Of a stretch of 5,640 nt of DNA, positions 1 through 5,640 are shown piece by piece. The position numbers and the translations under genes were made by a program. Positions within the stretch are counted from its first letter, which is position 1. Each line of letters begins with the position of its first letter. Below the pieces are notes generated by a model. It saw only the letters and a list, made by a program, of their open reading frames with translations, did no database searches and had not been told where the DNA came from. Source of the DNA: Rhizobacter sp. (GTDB taxonomy: Bacteria > Pseudomonadota > Gammaproteobacteria > Burkholderiales > Burkholderiaceae_C); contig JANXVK010000441.1 of NCBI GenBank assembly GCA_025351675.1, positions 1 through 5,640 of the forward strand. Reading direction: 5' to 3'.

Positions 1-1735
1 CCGCGTTGTGGATGTACTCGACCAGATCGGTGCGCTCGAACATGCGGTTCGGCAGGTTCACCGCGATCGAGTCGGCGAAGCCGAAGCTGTCCTGCCAGAT
101 CCGCGCCTGGCGCGCCGCCTCGCGGATCGCCCATTCGCTGAGCGGAACGATCAGGCCGGTCTCCTCGGCCATCGGGATGAAGTCGCCCGGCGGCACGAGC
201 ACGCCGTTGCGGCGCCAGCGCATCAGCGCCTCGGCGCCGACCATCTTCGCGCCGCGCACGTCGACCTTCGGCTGGTAGTGCAGCACCAGTTCGTCGCGCT
301 CGATCGCCTTGTGCAGCGCGCTCTCGAGCTCCAGCTTTTCGCGCCCCTTGCCGGCCAGCGCCGGCCGGTACACGGTCGACGAGTTGCGTGTGGTGTTCTT
401 CACCGAATACATCGCGACGTCGGAGTTGCGCATCAGGTCGGCCACCGACAGGCCGTCGCGCGGATACAGCGCGATGCCGACGCTGGCGGTCACGAAGCAC
501 TCCTGGCCGCCGACGAAGATCGGCTCGCGCATCAGATCGAGGATGCGCTCGGCCACGCGCTCGGCATCACGTTCGTCGACCACCTCCGGCAGCAGCGCGA
601 CGAACTCGTCGCCGCCGAGCCGACCGACGGCCTCGAGCGTGCGGTGCGAGCGCGCGCCCAGCGACTCGATCGAGCTTTCGGTGACATGCTCGGAGTGCCG
701 CACGCACGAACGCAGGCGCCGTGCCACCTCCATCAGCAACTCGTCGCCAGCGCCGTGGCCGAGCGTGTCGTTGATGATCTTGAAACGGTCGAGGTCGATC
801 AGCAGCAGCGCCACTTGGTGGTTCAGCCGCCGGCCGTGCTCGAGCGCGCGCTCGGCGCGCCAGATCAGCTGGCGCCGGTTCGGCAGGCCGGTCAGCACGT
901 CGAAATTCGCGAGGTGGCGGATCTTGTCCTCGGCCAGGCGGCGGTCGGTCACGTCCTGGACGATGCCCGAATAGCCGATCAGGTTGCCATGCTCGTTGAA
1001 TTCGGGCTCGGCCTCGACGTGGACGATGCGCTGGCGCCCGTCGCGCAAGGTCGCGGGAATGTCGGTGGCGAGCACGGTGCTGTGCTTCATCACCTCGTGC
1101 AGAACCTGGACCAAGCCGCCGCGGTCGTCCGCCGAGAGCATGCGCAGCAGCGGCCGGAACCGCAACTCGTCGTGCGGCCTCAACCCGAACACGCGCAAGC
1201 CCTCGACCGAGAACACCGGCCCGCCGTGGCCGCGGCGCCAGTCGAAGCTGCCCATGCGCGCCAGGTCTTGCGCACGCGCCAGGCGCGATTTGCTGCGCTC
1301 GAGCTCGGCGCGCGTGCGCGCGGCGCGCAGCAGGTAGCGCAGGCGGCCGGCAAGCAGGCTCCATTGGGTCGACTTGACGAAAAAGTCTGTCGCGCCGGCC
1401 TCGTACGCCCGCGTGATCGAGGCATCGTCGTCGAGGCCGGTCAACATCAGCACCGGCAGCGACTCGAAGCCCGGCAGCACGCGCAACTCGCGGCAGGTTT
1501 CGAAACCGTCGAGGCCGGGCATCAGCGCGTCGAGCACGACGACATCGGGCAGCCAGTCGGCCAGGATCGAGATCGCCTGCTCGCCGCTGCTCGCCTCGGT
1601 GATCGCGAAGCCTCGATCGCGCAGCGCGATCGAGGTCAGCAACAGGTTGACCTCGTCGTCGTCGACCAGCAGCACCTTCGGCTGCTCGGGCAGGTCGTCG
1701 TCGACGACGGCGGGGCGGGCGGCGCGGGCGGTCAC
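1..1735 (-). CDS. REC-PAS-GGDEF-EAL cyclic-di-GMP response regulator (3' end beyond window)
   Basis: Predicted cytoplasmic response regulator that makes and/or breaks cyclic-di-GMP under control of phosphorylation. Reading the minus strand from GTG at 1735 gives 578 open codons to the left edge. Receiver at about residues 20-137: acidic cluster D25-D27, phospho-acceptor D69 (VVLDALMPGLDG), T99 and K121, spaced as in CheY. PAS-like domain at about 158-264, ending VQDVTDRR. GGDEF domain at about 275-457: metal-binding DLDRF at 314-318, intact GGDEF at 374-378. EAL domain from about 468: intact EAL at 502-504 and VNL at 559-561; its C-terminal half, with the remaining catalytic residues, lies outside. 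The GTG start is supported by AAGGAA five bases upstream and by a 4-base overlap with the upstream phosphorelay gene. Oddities: about 20 extra residues before GGDEF, and RxxE rather than RxxD at the inhibitory-site position. Domain calls are firm; net activity (cyclase, esterase or both) is unknown. Confidence 0.95.
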   Translation of the reverse strand, partial: MTARAARPAVVDDDLPEQPKVLLVDDDEVNLLLTSIALRDRGFAITEASSGEQAISILADWLPDVVVLDALMPGLDGFETCRELRVLPGFESLPVLMLTGLDDDASITRAYEAGATDFFVKSTQWSLLAGRLRYLLRAARTRAELERSKSRLARAQDLARMGSFDWRRGHGGPVFSVEGLRVFGLRPHDELRFRPLLRMLSADDRGGLVQVLHEVMKHSTVLATDIPATLRDGRQRIVHVEAEPEFNEHGNLIGYSGIVQDVTDRRLAEDKIRHLANFDVLTGLPNRRQLIWRAERALEHGRRLNHQVALLLIDLDRFKIINDTLGHGAGDELLMEVARRLRSCVRHSEHVTESSIESLGARSHRTLEAVGRLGGDEFVALLPEVVDERDAERVAERILDLMREPIFVGGQECFVTASVGIALYPRDGLSVADLMRNSDVAMYSVKNTTRNSSTVYRPALAGKGREKLELESALHKAIERDELVLHYQPKVDVRGAKMVGAEALMRWRRNGVLVPPGDFIPMAEETGLIVPLSEWAIREAARQARIWQDSFGFADSIAVNLPNRMFERTDLVEYIHNA

Positions 1736-3210
1736 GCACGTTCCTTCTGCAGCGCGCCGATGGCCTGGAGCGCGCGGTCGAGCGCCGCATCGAGCGCCTC
1801 CAGCGGGGTGGCGAGGTCGGTGTGGGCGTCGAGGCGGATCGCAGTCTCGACTTGCGCGCACAGCTGCGACAGATCCAGCGCACCGATGCTGGCCGATGAC
1901 GACTTCAGCGTGTGCACGACCATTCGGATCGCCGCGCGGTCATCGCTGCGGCGCGCGGCGTCGAACTGCTGGCGCAGCCGCGCCGCCGAGGTCTGAAACG
2001 CTTGCAGCACGCGTTCGACCAAGCGGCTTGCACCGGTCGGATCGAGCTCGGCCAAGCGCGCCAGCGCGGCCGCGTCGAGCACCGCCAAGCGCCCGGGTTC
2101 CGGCGCGGAGCTCGCGTCGACGCGCGCCTGCGGCGCGGCATCGGTCGACACGGCCGGGGCGAGCGGGTGCTGGTGCTTGCTCAGCACCGGCCGTGCCTCG
2201 CTCTGAGTGATTGGCTTGAAAAGATGATCATCAAAACCCAGTTCGCGAACACGTTCTCCGTCGCCCAAGGACCCCGGCGCGGACAACGCGATCATCGGTG
2301 TATCGCTCGCCGGGATGAACCGACGGGCACCGCCCGGATCGTGGCAAAAGCCGCGCAACTCGTCGGCGGCGTCCATCCCGGCCATTTGCATGTCGATCGG
2401 AACCAAGCCGAATTGTGTCCTGGACAGCAGGTTCGAGCCCGGCAGCATGCCAGAGGCGACGGTCGCGCGACAGCCCATCGGTCGCAACAGGCGGCAACTG
2501 CGGTCAGGTTGCACGGCATTGTCCTCAGCCACCAACACCTGCGCCGGTGCCGCCGCGTCGGGCGCCGTTGGCTCGGCAGCGCGTTCCGAGAGCGTGACCC
2601 GCGCCAGCGCCAGCAACCCCGCCAGCGCGTTCGGCTCGAGCGTCAGATCGAGCGTCGACAGCACGATCACCGCCACGACCTGCGCATCGCGCGTCACCGG
2701 CACGGCCAACGCGCCCGGCGGCGTGCCGGCCTCGACGCGGCTGCGCAGCGCCCGCGCCAGCGGCGTGGCATCGAGGCGGATGCGCCGCGCCACGGTGCGA
2801 AAGCCCGGCTGGGATTCGATCAGGTCGCTGATCTGCGCATGGGCGTCGTCGACGGCGAGTACCTCGTGGACACACGCGTCGCGCGCGCCGAGTTCGCCAC
2901 GCAGGACCTGCGCCACCGCATGCAGCGCCGCCTCGAACGAGCCGGCGGCGTGCGCACGAGCCAGCAGCAGCGCGGCGGCTTCGGCCAGCACGGCGGCGTC
3001 GAACACCGGTGCGGCTGGCGCGTCGACTCGTCGCGCCAACGGGCGGCGCGCCTCGCCACCGAGCGCCGCGCGCCACAGGATCAGGGCCAGCACGCTGGTC
3101 AGGCCCGCGACACCGGTGAGCAGTGTCTCGTGGCCGTGCGGCGCCAGCAGCGCCAGCGCGGCAACTGCGGCGGCGAGCCAGAACGCGAGGCGGGAGAATC
3201 GAAGCAGCAT
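1732..3210 (-). CDS. Membrane-anchored GAF-REC-HPT phosphorelay protein without a kinase core
   Basis: 492 aa from ATG at 3210. Two hydrophobic segments (about residues 8-23 and 29-46) anchor it in the inner membrane. A GAF-like region (about 73-210) ends in PGALAVPVTRDAQVVAVIVL. A receiver follows (about 223-346): acidic E229/D230, D273 in IDMQM, S310 and K332 in LFKPIT. A histidine phosphotransfer domain (about 375-488) carries the phospho-histidine H433 in VVHTLKSSSASIG. No HisKA or HATPase lies between GAF and REC, so it cannot autophosphorylate and probably relays phosphate from another kinase, perhaps to the receiver encoded just downstream. The start is chosen because the membrane anchor begins at once and the 53-codon upstream extension looks non-coding; no strong Shine-Dalgarno precedes it. 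The receiver keeps its catalytic residues but has lost much flanking consensus and is lower in GC than the rest, so the protein may be partly decayed. Alternative: a deletion product of a hybrid kinase. Confidence 0.88.
   Translation of the reverse strand: MLLRFSRLAFWLAAAVAALALLAPHGHETLLTGVAGLTSVLALILWRAALGGEARRPLARRVDAPAAPVFDAAVLAEAAALLLARAHAAGSFEAALHAVAQVLRGELGARDACVHEVLAVDDAHAQISDLIESQPGFRTVARRIRLDATPLARALRSRVEAGTPPGALAVPVTRDAQVVAVIVLSTLDLTLEPNALAGLLALARVTLSERAAEPTAPDAAAPAQVLVAEDNAVQPDRSCRLLRPMGCRATVASGMLPGSNLLSRTQFGLVPIDMQMAGMDAADELRGFCHDPGGARRFIPASDTPMIALSAPGSLGDGERVRELGFDDHLFKPITQSEARPVLSKHQHPLAPAVSTDAAPQARVDASSAPEPGRLAVLDAAALARLAELDPTGASRLVERVLQAFQTSAARLRQQFDAARRSDDRAAIRMVVHTLKSSSASIGALDLSQLCAQVETAIRLDAHTDLATPLEALDAALDRALQAIGALQKERA
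1741..1746 (-). promoter_or_regulatory. Ribosome binding site of the REC-PAS-GGDEF-EAL gene, inside the upstream gene
   Basis: AAGGAA on the minus strand lies five bases before the GTG start at 1735 and within the last codons of the upstream gene. With the GTGA stop/start overlap (1732-1735), it decides the start and points to translational coupling. Confidence 0.7.
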
Positions 3211-3268
3211 GGTCGGCTGGAGGCGGGCGCAGCAGGCGCCATCGGGGGTTACAGCGCTGGGCTGCGGG

Positions 3269-3285
3269 CTCGCGACAGCCGCGAG
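3269..3285. repeat. Small inverted repeat, 6-bp arms and 5-base loop
   Basis: CTCGCG and CGCGAG are perfect complements separated by ACAGC. The repeat lies 59 bases upstream of the ATG of the GAF-REC-HPT gene, where an operator or leader hairpin could sit. No T-run follows on either strand, so it is not a standard terminator. Such short GC-rich repeats arise easily by chance here. Confidence 0.3.
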
Positions 3286-3308
3286 GTCTGCCCGAATTTC
3301 GGCACCGC

Positions 3309-3428
3309 AACGCTGAACTTGACCCCAAGCGCACTCATCGGCAGCGCCGTTCCGTGCCGGGCGCGGCAACAGAGCCCGAATCGTTCGGCGTCACGGTCTC
3401 GCACGACCTGCGCGCGCCGATTGAAGAT
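3309..3428 (+). pseudogene. Relic of a histidine kinase: linker plus HisKA H-box fragment
   Basis: In the frame beginning at 3309 the plus strand reads NAELDPKRT, then about ten unmatched residues, then ESFGVTVSHDLRAPIED (3378-3428). This matches the dimerisation helix of PAS-linked histidine kinases, which typically runs NAEL..RT..L..AN.ELESFSYSVSHDLRAPL. VSHDLRAP is exact, with the phospho-accepting histidine at codon 3402-3404, and the preceding AATEPESF fits AANxELESF with one residue missing. After residue IED the resemblance stops: no second helix, N, G1 or G2 box follows, and no sensor domain is recognisable before it. I read it as a dead fragment of about 40 codons. The promoter of the next gene begins at its end. 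The resemblance is seen directly; the history is inferred. Confidence 0.65.
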
Positions 3429-3448
3429 CGTCGACAAAGGCGTATGCT
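3421..3448 (+). promoter_or_regulatory. Candidate sigma-70 promoter for the seven-helix membrane protein gene
   Basis: TTGAAG at 3421-3426 and TATGCT at 3443-3448 are separated by 16 bases; each matches the consensus at four of six positions. This would give a leader of about 55 bases before the ATG at 3511. It is the best candidate on this strand in the intergenic region, and it overlaps the last codons of the kinase relic. Confidence 0.4.
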
Positions 3449-3496
3449 GTGCACGCTCCGGCGTCGCCCGGAAGTCGAACAAAAACCCGACACGCC

Positions 3497-3503
3497 GGAA
3501 GGA
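3497..3503 (+). promoter_or_regulatory. Ribosome binding site of the seven-helix membrane protein gene
   Basis: GGAAGGA ends seven bases before the ATG at 3511. It fixes this start in a reading frame that stays open upstream as far as 1912. Confidence 0.75.
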
Positions 3504-3510
3504 CGCCGAC

Positions 3511-4281
3511 ATGGTGGCAGTGACGATCGACTCAAGCGCGCGACCCGTCGAGCGCCGCGAAGCCCGCTGGTTCTATGTCGGCATGGCAAGCATCTTCCTG
3601 GTCATCGCGTTCGGCGGCTTCACGCCGACCTATTGGGCCAAGCTCGCGGCCGGCTCATTCCACGGCGCGCCGATCCTGCACATTCACGGCGCCCTCTTCT
3701 TCCTGTGGACGCTGTTCTTCTTCGTCCAGACCACGCTGGTGGCGCTCGGTCGCACGCCCGATCACCGCGCGTGGGGGCTGGCCGGCATTTCGCTGGCGAC
3801 GCTGATGGCCTGCAGCGTCGTGCTGGCCGCGATCAACTCAATCAAGTTCGCGGCAACGATCGGCATGGCCGACGAAGCGCGCCGGTTCGCGATCGTGTCG
3901 CTGGGTTCGGTGGTGCTGTTCGCGTTGCTGTTCGGCGCCGCCATTGCCTGCGTCAAGCGACCGGAGATCCACAAGCGGCTGATGCTGGTCGCGATGATTC
4001 CGCTGATGCACGCGGCAACAGGTCGGGTGTTCCTGACGCTGTTCGCGCCCCCCGATGCGAAGGGTCCGCCGCCGGTGTTCGTGTCGGTGCCGCCGGCGCT
4101 GGTCGTCGATCTGCTGCTCGTGCTCGCGATGGTGTACGACTGGCGCACCCGCGGCCGGCCGCATCCGGTCTACCTGATCGGCGGCGCGCTGTTGCTCGCC
4201 AACCAGTTGCTCGCGGTGCCGATCAGCAACACGTCGACGTGGCTCTCGATCGCGCACTGGGTCGAGTCGCTGGCCGGCTGA
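3511..4281 (+). CDS. Polytopic (about seven-helix) inner-membrane protein of unknown function
   Basis: 256 aa. Hydrophobic segments at about residues 20-39, 56-79, 88-108, 127-148, 156-178, 190-209 and 219-237 suggest seven membrane helices, with a hydrophilic N-terminus of about 19 residues. Histidines cluster at helix ends: H51, H57 and H59 (ILHIHGALFF), H85, H154 (EIHKRLML) and H167. The HxHG and HKRLM motifs recall small uncharacterised haem- or quinone-associated membrane families such as DUF420/YozB and DUF2306, but I cannot assign it to one. The start is set by GGAAGGA seven bases upstream; the in-frame sequence before it is antisense to the phosphorelay gene and not protein-like. It appears monocistronic with its own promoter, and its stop lies 27 bases from the stop of the convergent EAL-HDOD gene, with no clear terminator hairpin between them. 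No link to the cyclic-di-GMP genes is visible beyond position. Confidence 0.88.
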   Translation: MVAVTIDSSARPVERREARWFYVGMASIFLVIAFGGFTPTYWAKLAAGSFHGAPILHIHGALFFLWTLFFFVQTTLVALGRTPDHRAWGLAGISLATLMACSVVLAAINSIKFAATIGMADEARRFAIVSLGSVVLFALLFGAAIACVKRPEIHKRLMLVAMIPLMHAATGRVFLTLFAPPDAKGPPPVFVSVPPALVVDLLLVLAMVYDWRTRGRPHPVYLIGGALLLANQLLAVPISNTSTWLSIAHWVESLAG

Positions 4282-4308
4282 TCCCAAGCCCGACCCGGCG
4301 CGCTCGCT

Positions 4309-5514
4309 TCACTCGATCTCGCTGGCCGCCATCAGGGCGCGGAGTTCGGCGCGGTTGATCTCGCTGACGCTCATCATCAGCTTGTCGGCCGCCTCGCGGA
4401 ACTCGTACAGCGCCTCGCCCTCGACCGCCTGCACCAGCTCGATGTAGGGCTGGTACGGCCCGCTGTTCTCGCTCAAGGCTTGGCGCACCCGCTCGGGCAC
4501 CGGGATAGAGTCGAGCAACTCGGCGAACGGCTGCTGGAACATCCGGTCGAGCAACGAAAACACGCCGCAGATGAACATTTCGTTGCGCATCTCTTCGTCG
4601 CCGCTGCTGCGCACCAGCTCTTCCATCAGCAGGCCGCGGCGCACCGCGGCGAACATCACCGGCTTCAGGTTCACGTCCTTGCTGGCGGTGGCCAGCAGCA
4701 GCGCGAGCCAGCGCTTCAGGCGCTTGTAGCCGATCATCATGATCGCGTGGCGGAACGAGCTGATCTCGACCCGCAGCCCGAACGCCGGCGAGTTGATGTA
4801 GCGCAGCAGCTTGAATGCCAGCGCGGGGTCGCGCTTCAGCGTGTTTTCGAGCCGCTCGATCGATTCTTCCTTGTCGACCTGGCGGATCAGCTCGACGATC
4901 GCCGCCATGCCCGGCCCGGCAACCGCCTTGCCGCTGCGCGCCGCGGTGGTCGAGACCGCGTCGTCGATCGGCCAGCCGAGCACGGCCTCGGCGCCGCGCG
5001 CGAAGCAGGTTTCCATGTCGGCCACGGTGCGCACGCCCGATTGCACATGGCCGATCGTGCGCGTGACGCCGGACGGCGTGGTCGGGTCGCCGATGCGGCG
5101 ATCGTCGGCCAGGTCGATGATCGAATACTTGAAGCACGGCAGCACCTGGCGCGGCAGCTCCCGCAGGGGCCGACCCTTCAGCAGCAGCGTGCTGCCATTG
5201 GCGTGCAGCGCGGTCAGCGCGTCGATGTTGGCGGGGTTGACCGCCATGAACGCCGGCACCTCGACCATCAGGTTCGCCGACGGCCGCGCCAGCAGCAGCT
5301 CCTGCAGCAGGCTCTCGCTGACGACGTTGAGCGAGACACGCGCACCGCTCGCCGGCCACACATTGCCGACCTCGTGCAGCAGCTGCCCGACATCGAGCAC
5401 CGCATCGGGCCGCAGCGGAAAGACCGTCAGCCGGGTCGCGGTGACGGCGCGGTTGCGGTCGATGAAGGGGGAGTAGCCCAGGGCCACCTGCCCCAGGATC
5501 GTCGCGTCGCTCAT
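4309..5514 (-). CDS. EAL-HDOD signalling protein (YuxH-type) with a degenerate EAL domain
   Basis: 401 aa. The N-terminal half (about residues 8-195) follows the EAL-HDOD pattern: LGYSPFIDRNRAV where the family has LGRQPIFDRxxxV, then VSLNVVSESLL and LMVEVPAFM at the positions of the EAL fold's VNxS and E-rich strands. The EAL signature itself is replaced (ATRLTV), so phosphodiesterase activity is unlikely. The HDOD domain (about 203-395) is well conserved: DPALAFKLLRYINSPAFGL (229-247), SSFRHAIMMIG, then MFICGVFSLLDRMFQQP (313-329) and VPERVRQAL. HDOD is related to HD domains but lacks their catalytic residues; such proteins act by binding partners or nucleotides in motility, biofilm or stress control. 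The ATG is fixed by GGAGGT six bases upstream. It is probably cotranscribed with a gene whose tail lies at the right edge. The family call is firm; ligand and partner are unknown. Confidence 0.93.
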   Translation of the reverse strand: MSDATILGQVALGYSPFIDRNRAVTATRLTVFPLRPDAVLDVGQLLHEVGNVWPASGARVSLNVVSESLLQELLLARPSANLMVEVPAFMAVNPANIDALTALHANGSTLLLKGRPLRELPRQVLPCFKYSIIDLADDRRIGDPTTPSGVTRTIGHVQSGVRTVADMETCFARGAEAVLGWPIDDAVSTTAARSGKAVAGPGMAAIVELIRQVDKEESIERLENTLKRDPALAFKLLRYINSPAFGLRVEISSFRHAIMMIGYKRLKRWLALLLATASKDVNLKPVMFAAVRRGLLMEELVRSSGDEEMRNEMFICGVFSLLDRMFQQPFAELLDSIPVPERVRQALSENSGPYQPYIELVQAVEGEALYEFREAADKLMMSVSEINRAELRALMAASEIE

Positions 5515-5520
5515 CAGGCA

Positions 5521-5526
5521 ACCTCC
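5521..5526 (-). promoter_or_regulatory. Strong ribosome binding site of the EAL-HDOD gene
   Basis: GGAGGT on the minus strand lies six bases before the ATG at 5514. The frame stays open upstream to the window edge but shows no other ATG, GTG or TTG, so this site decides the start. Confidence 0.8.
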
Positions 5527-5572
5527 GTGCTGCGCACTGCGGTGAATTCGCCCCTGCGGCGGCCCGGCGGGC

Positions 5573-5640
5573 TCATGGCACCCCCTCGTCCGACGAGTCC
5601 GTCGCCCGATCCCCCGAGGGGATGCGGGCCCGCTTGGCTG
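5573..5640 (-). CDS. Probable C-terminal tail of an upstream gene (partial)
   Basis: Entering from the right edge, one minus-strand frame reads AKRARIPSGDRATDSSDEGVP and stops at TGA (5575-5573), 58 bases before the EAL-HDOD start. The mixed, hydrophilic, acidic composition looks like a protein tail rather than the arginine-rich shadows of the other frames. If so, this gene and the EAL-HDOD gene form an operon. Only 21 residues are visible, so the product is unknown. The alternative frame (see findings) runs to 5514 and cannot be excluded. Confidence 0.4.
   Translation of the reverse strand, partial: AKRARIPSGDRATDSSDEGVP
5585..5597. repeat. Inverted repeat CTCGTC-C-GACGAG
   Basis: Perfect 6-bp arms around one central base, 70 bases upstream of the EAL-HDOD start and inside the putative tail of the upstream gene. 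The spacing would suit an operator-type site more than an RNA hairpin. With no second copy seen, this is weak. Confidence 0.25.
5609..5623. repeat. Inverted repeat ATCCCC-CGA-GGGGAT
   Basis: Perfect 6-bp arms with a three-base loop, 11 bases from the preceding inverted repeat. It could form a stable short hairpin in RNA, but no T-run follows, so it is not a standard terminator. It lies within the putative tail of the upstream gene. Confidence 0.25.

Larger units (their letters stand above)
3211..3510. other. Divergent intergenic region
   Basis: 300 bases separate the divergent starts at 3210 (minus) and 3511 (plus). The right part holds a plus-strand histidine-kinase relic (3309-3428), a sigma-70-like promoter (3421-3448) and a ribosome binding site (3497-3503). 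The left part holds a small inverted repeat (3269-3285). I find no convincing promoter for the minus-strand operon; TGTAAC (minus strand, near 3250) could be a weak -10 without a good -35. The long frames crossing the region have arginine-rich, shadow-like translations apart from the relic. Confidence 0.7.

Noticed and set aside
567..1883. 438-codon minus-strand open frame
   Set aside because: It is a shifted frame of the REC-PAS-GGDEF-EAL and HPT genes with an arginine-rich, low-complexity translation.
8..1996. 662-codon open frame on the plus strand
   Set aside because: It is antisense to the REC-PAS-GGDEF-EAL gene; its translation is rich in A, R, Q, H and D with no recognisable domain, as expected opposite a GC-rich gene.
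3249..3338. 29-codon minus-strand ORF starting MSALGVKFSVAVPKFG
   Set aside because: It looks slightly like an oxidoreductase N-terminus, but it is short, has a weak ribosome binding site, and overlaps the better-supported kinase relic on the other strand.
3211..3369. 53-codon upstream extension of the GAF-REC-HPT gene
   Set aside because: The translation lacks domain features, and the membrane anchor begins directly at the ATG at 3210.
1912..3510. N-terminal extension of the plus-strand membrane protein to a 789-aa protein
   Set aside because: The upstream part is antisense to the phosphorelay gene and not protein-like; GGAAGGA before 3511 and the membrane helices from residue 20 place the start at 3511.
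4282..4308. Terminator between the convergent genes
   Set aside because: Only 27 bases separate the stops, with no clear stem-loop or T-run.
1..5640. Mobile element, tRNA, rRNA, CRISPR array or defence system
   Set aside because: No transposase or integrase, direct-repeat array, cloverleaf or rRNA-like sequence was seen on either strand.

Overview
The window is GC-rich (about 65-75 % by eye) with tightly packed bacterial genes. The style of the proteins (REC-PAS-GGDEF-EAL, an HPT-containing phosphorelay protein, a YuxH-type EAL-HDOD protein) suggests a betaproteobacterium of the Burkholderiales, possibly near Leptothrix/Rubrivivax. That placement is inference from family resemblance, not from a search.

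Layout. Positions 1-3210 (minus strand) hold a two-gene operon, read right to left. The first gene encodes a 492-aa membrane-anchored GAF-REC-HPT protein with no histidine-kinase core. The second encodes a REC-PAS-GGDEF-EAL protein that runs off the left edge. The two overlap by four bases (GTGA). Positions 3211-3510 are a divergent intergenic region. It carries a plausible promoter for the plus-strand gene and, unexpectedly, a plus-strand relic of a histidine-kinase H-box (VSHDLRAP). Positions 3511-4281 (plus) encode a 256-aa protein with about seven membrane helices and unknown function. Positions 4309-5514 (minus, convergent) encode an EAL-HDOD protein whose EAL half has lost its catalytic motif. 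The right edge (5515-5640) holds the likely tail of another minus-strand gene, two small inverted repeats and a possible 20-codon bridging ORF.

How it may work. Phosphate from an unseen kinase could pass through the REC and HPT domains of the membrane protein to the receiver of the GGDEF-EAL protein, adjusting cyclic-di-GMP. The EAL-HDOD protein would be a non-catalytic regulator in the same signalling sphere. The kinase-less architecture, the eroded receiver (catalytic residues kept, flanking consensus lost, lower GC) and the nearby H-box relic together suggest a former hybrid-kinase locus that has been rearranged. I see no mobile element, tRNA, rRNA, CRISPR array or defence system. The most unusual material is the kinase relic and the remodelled phosphorelay protein.
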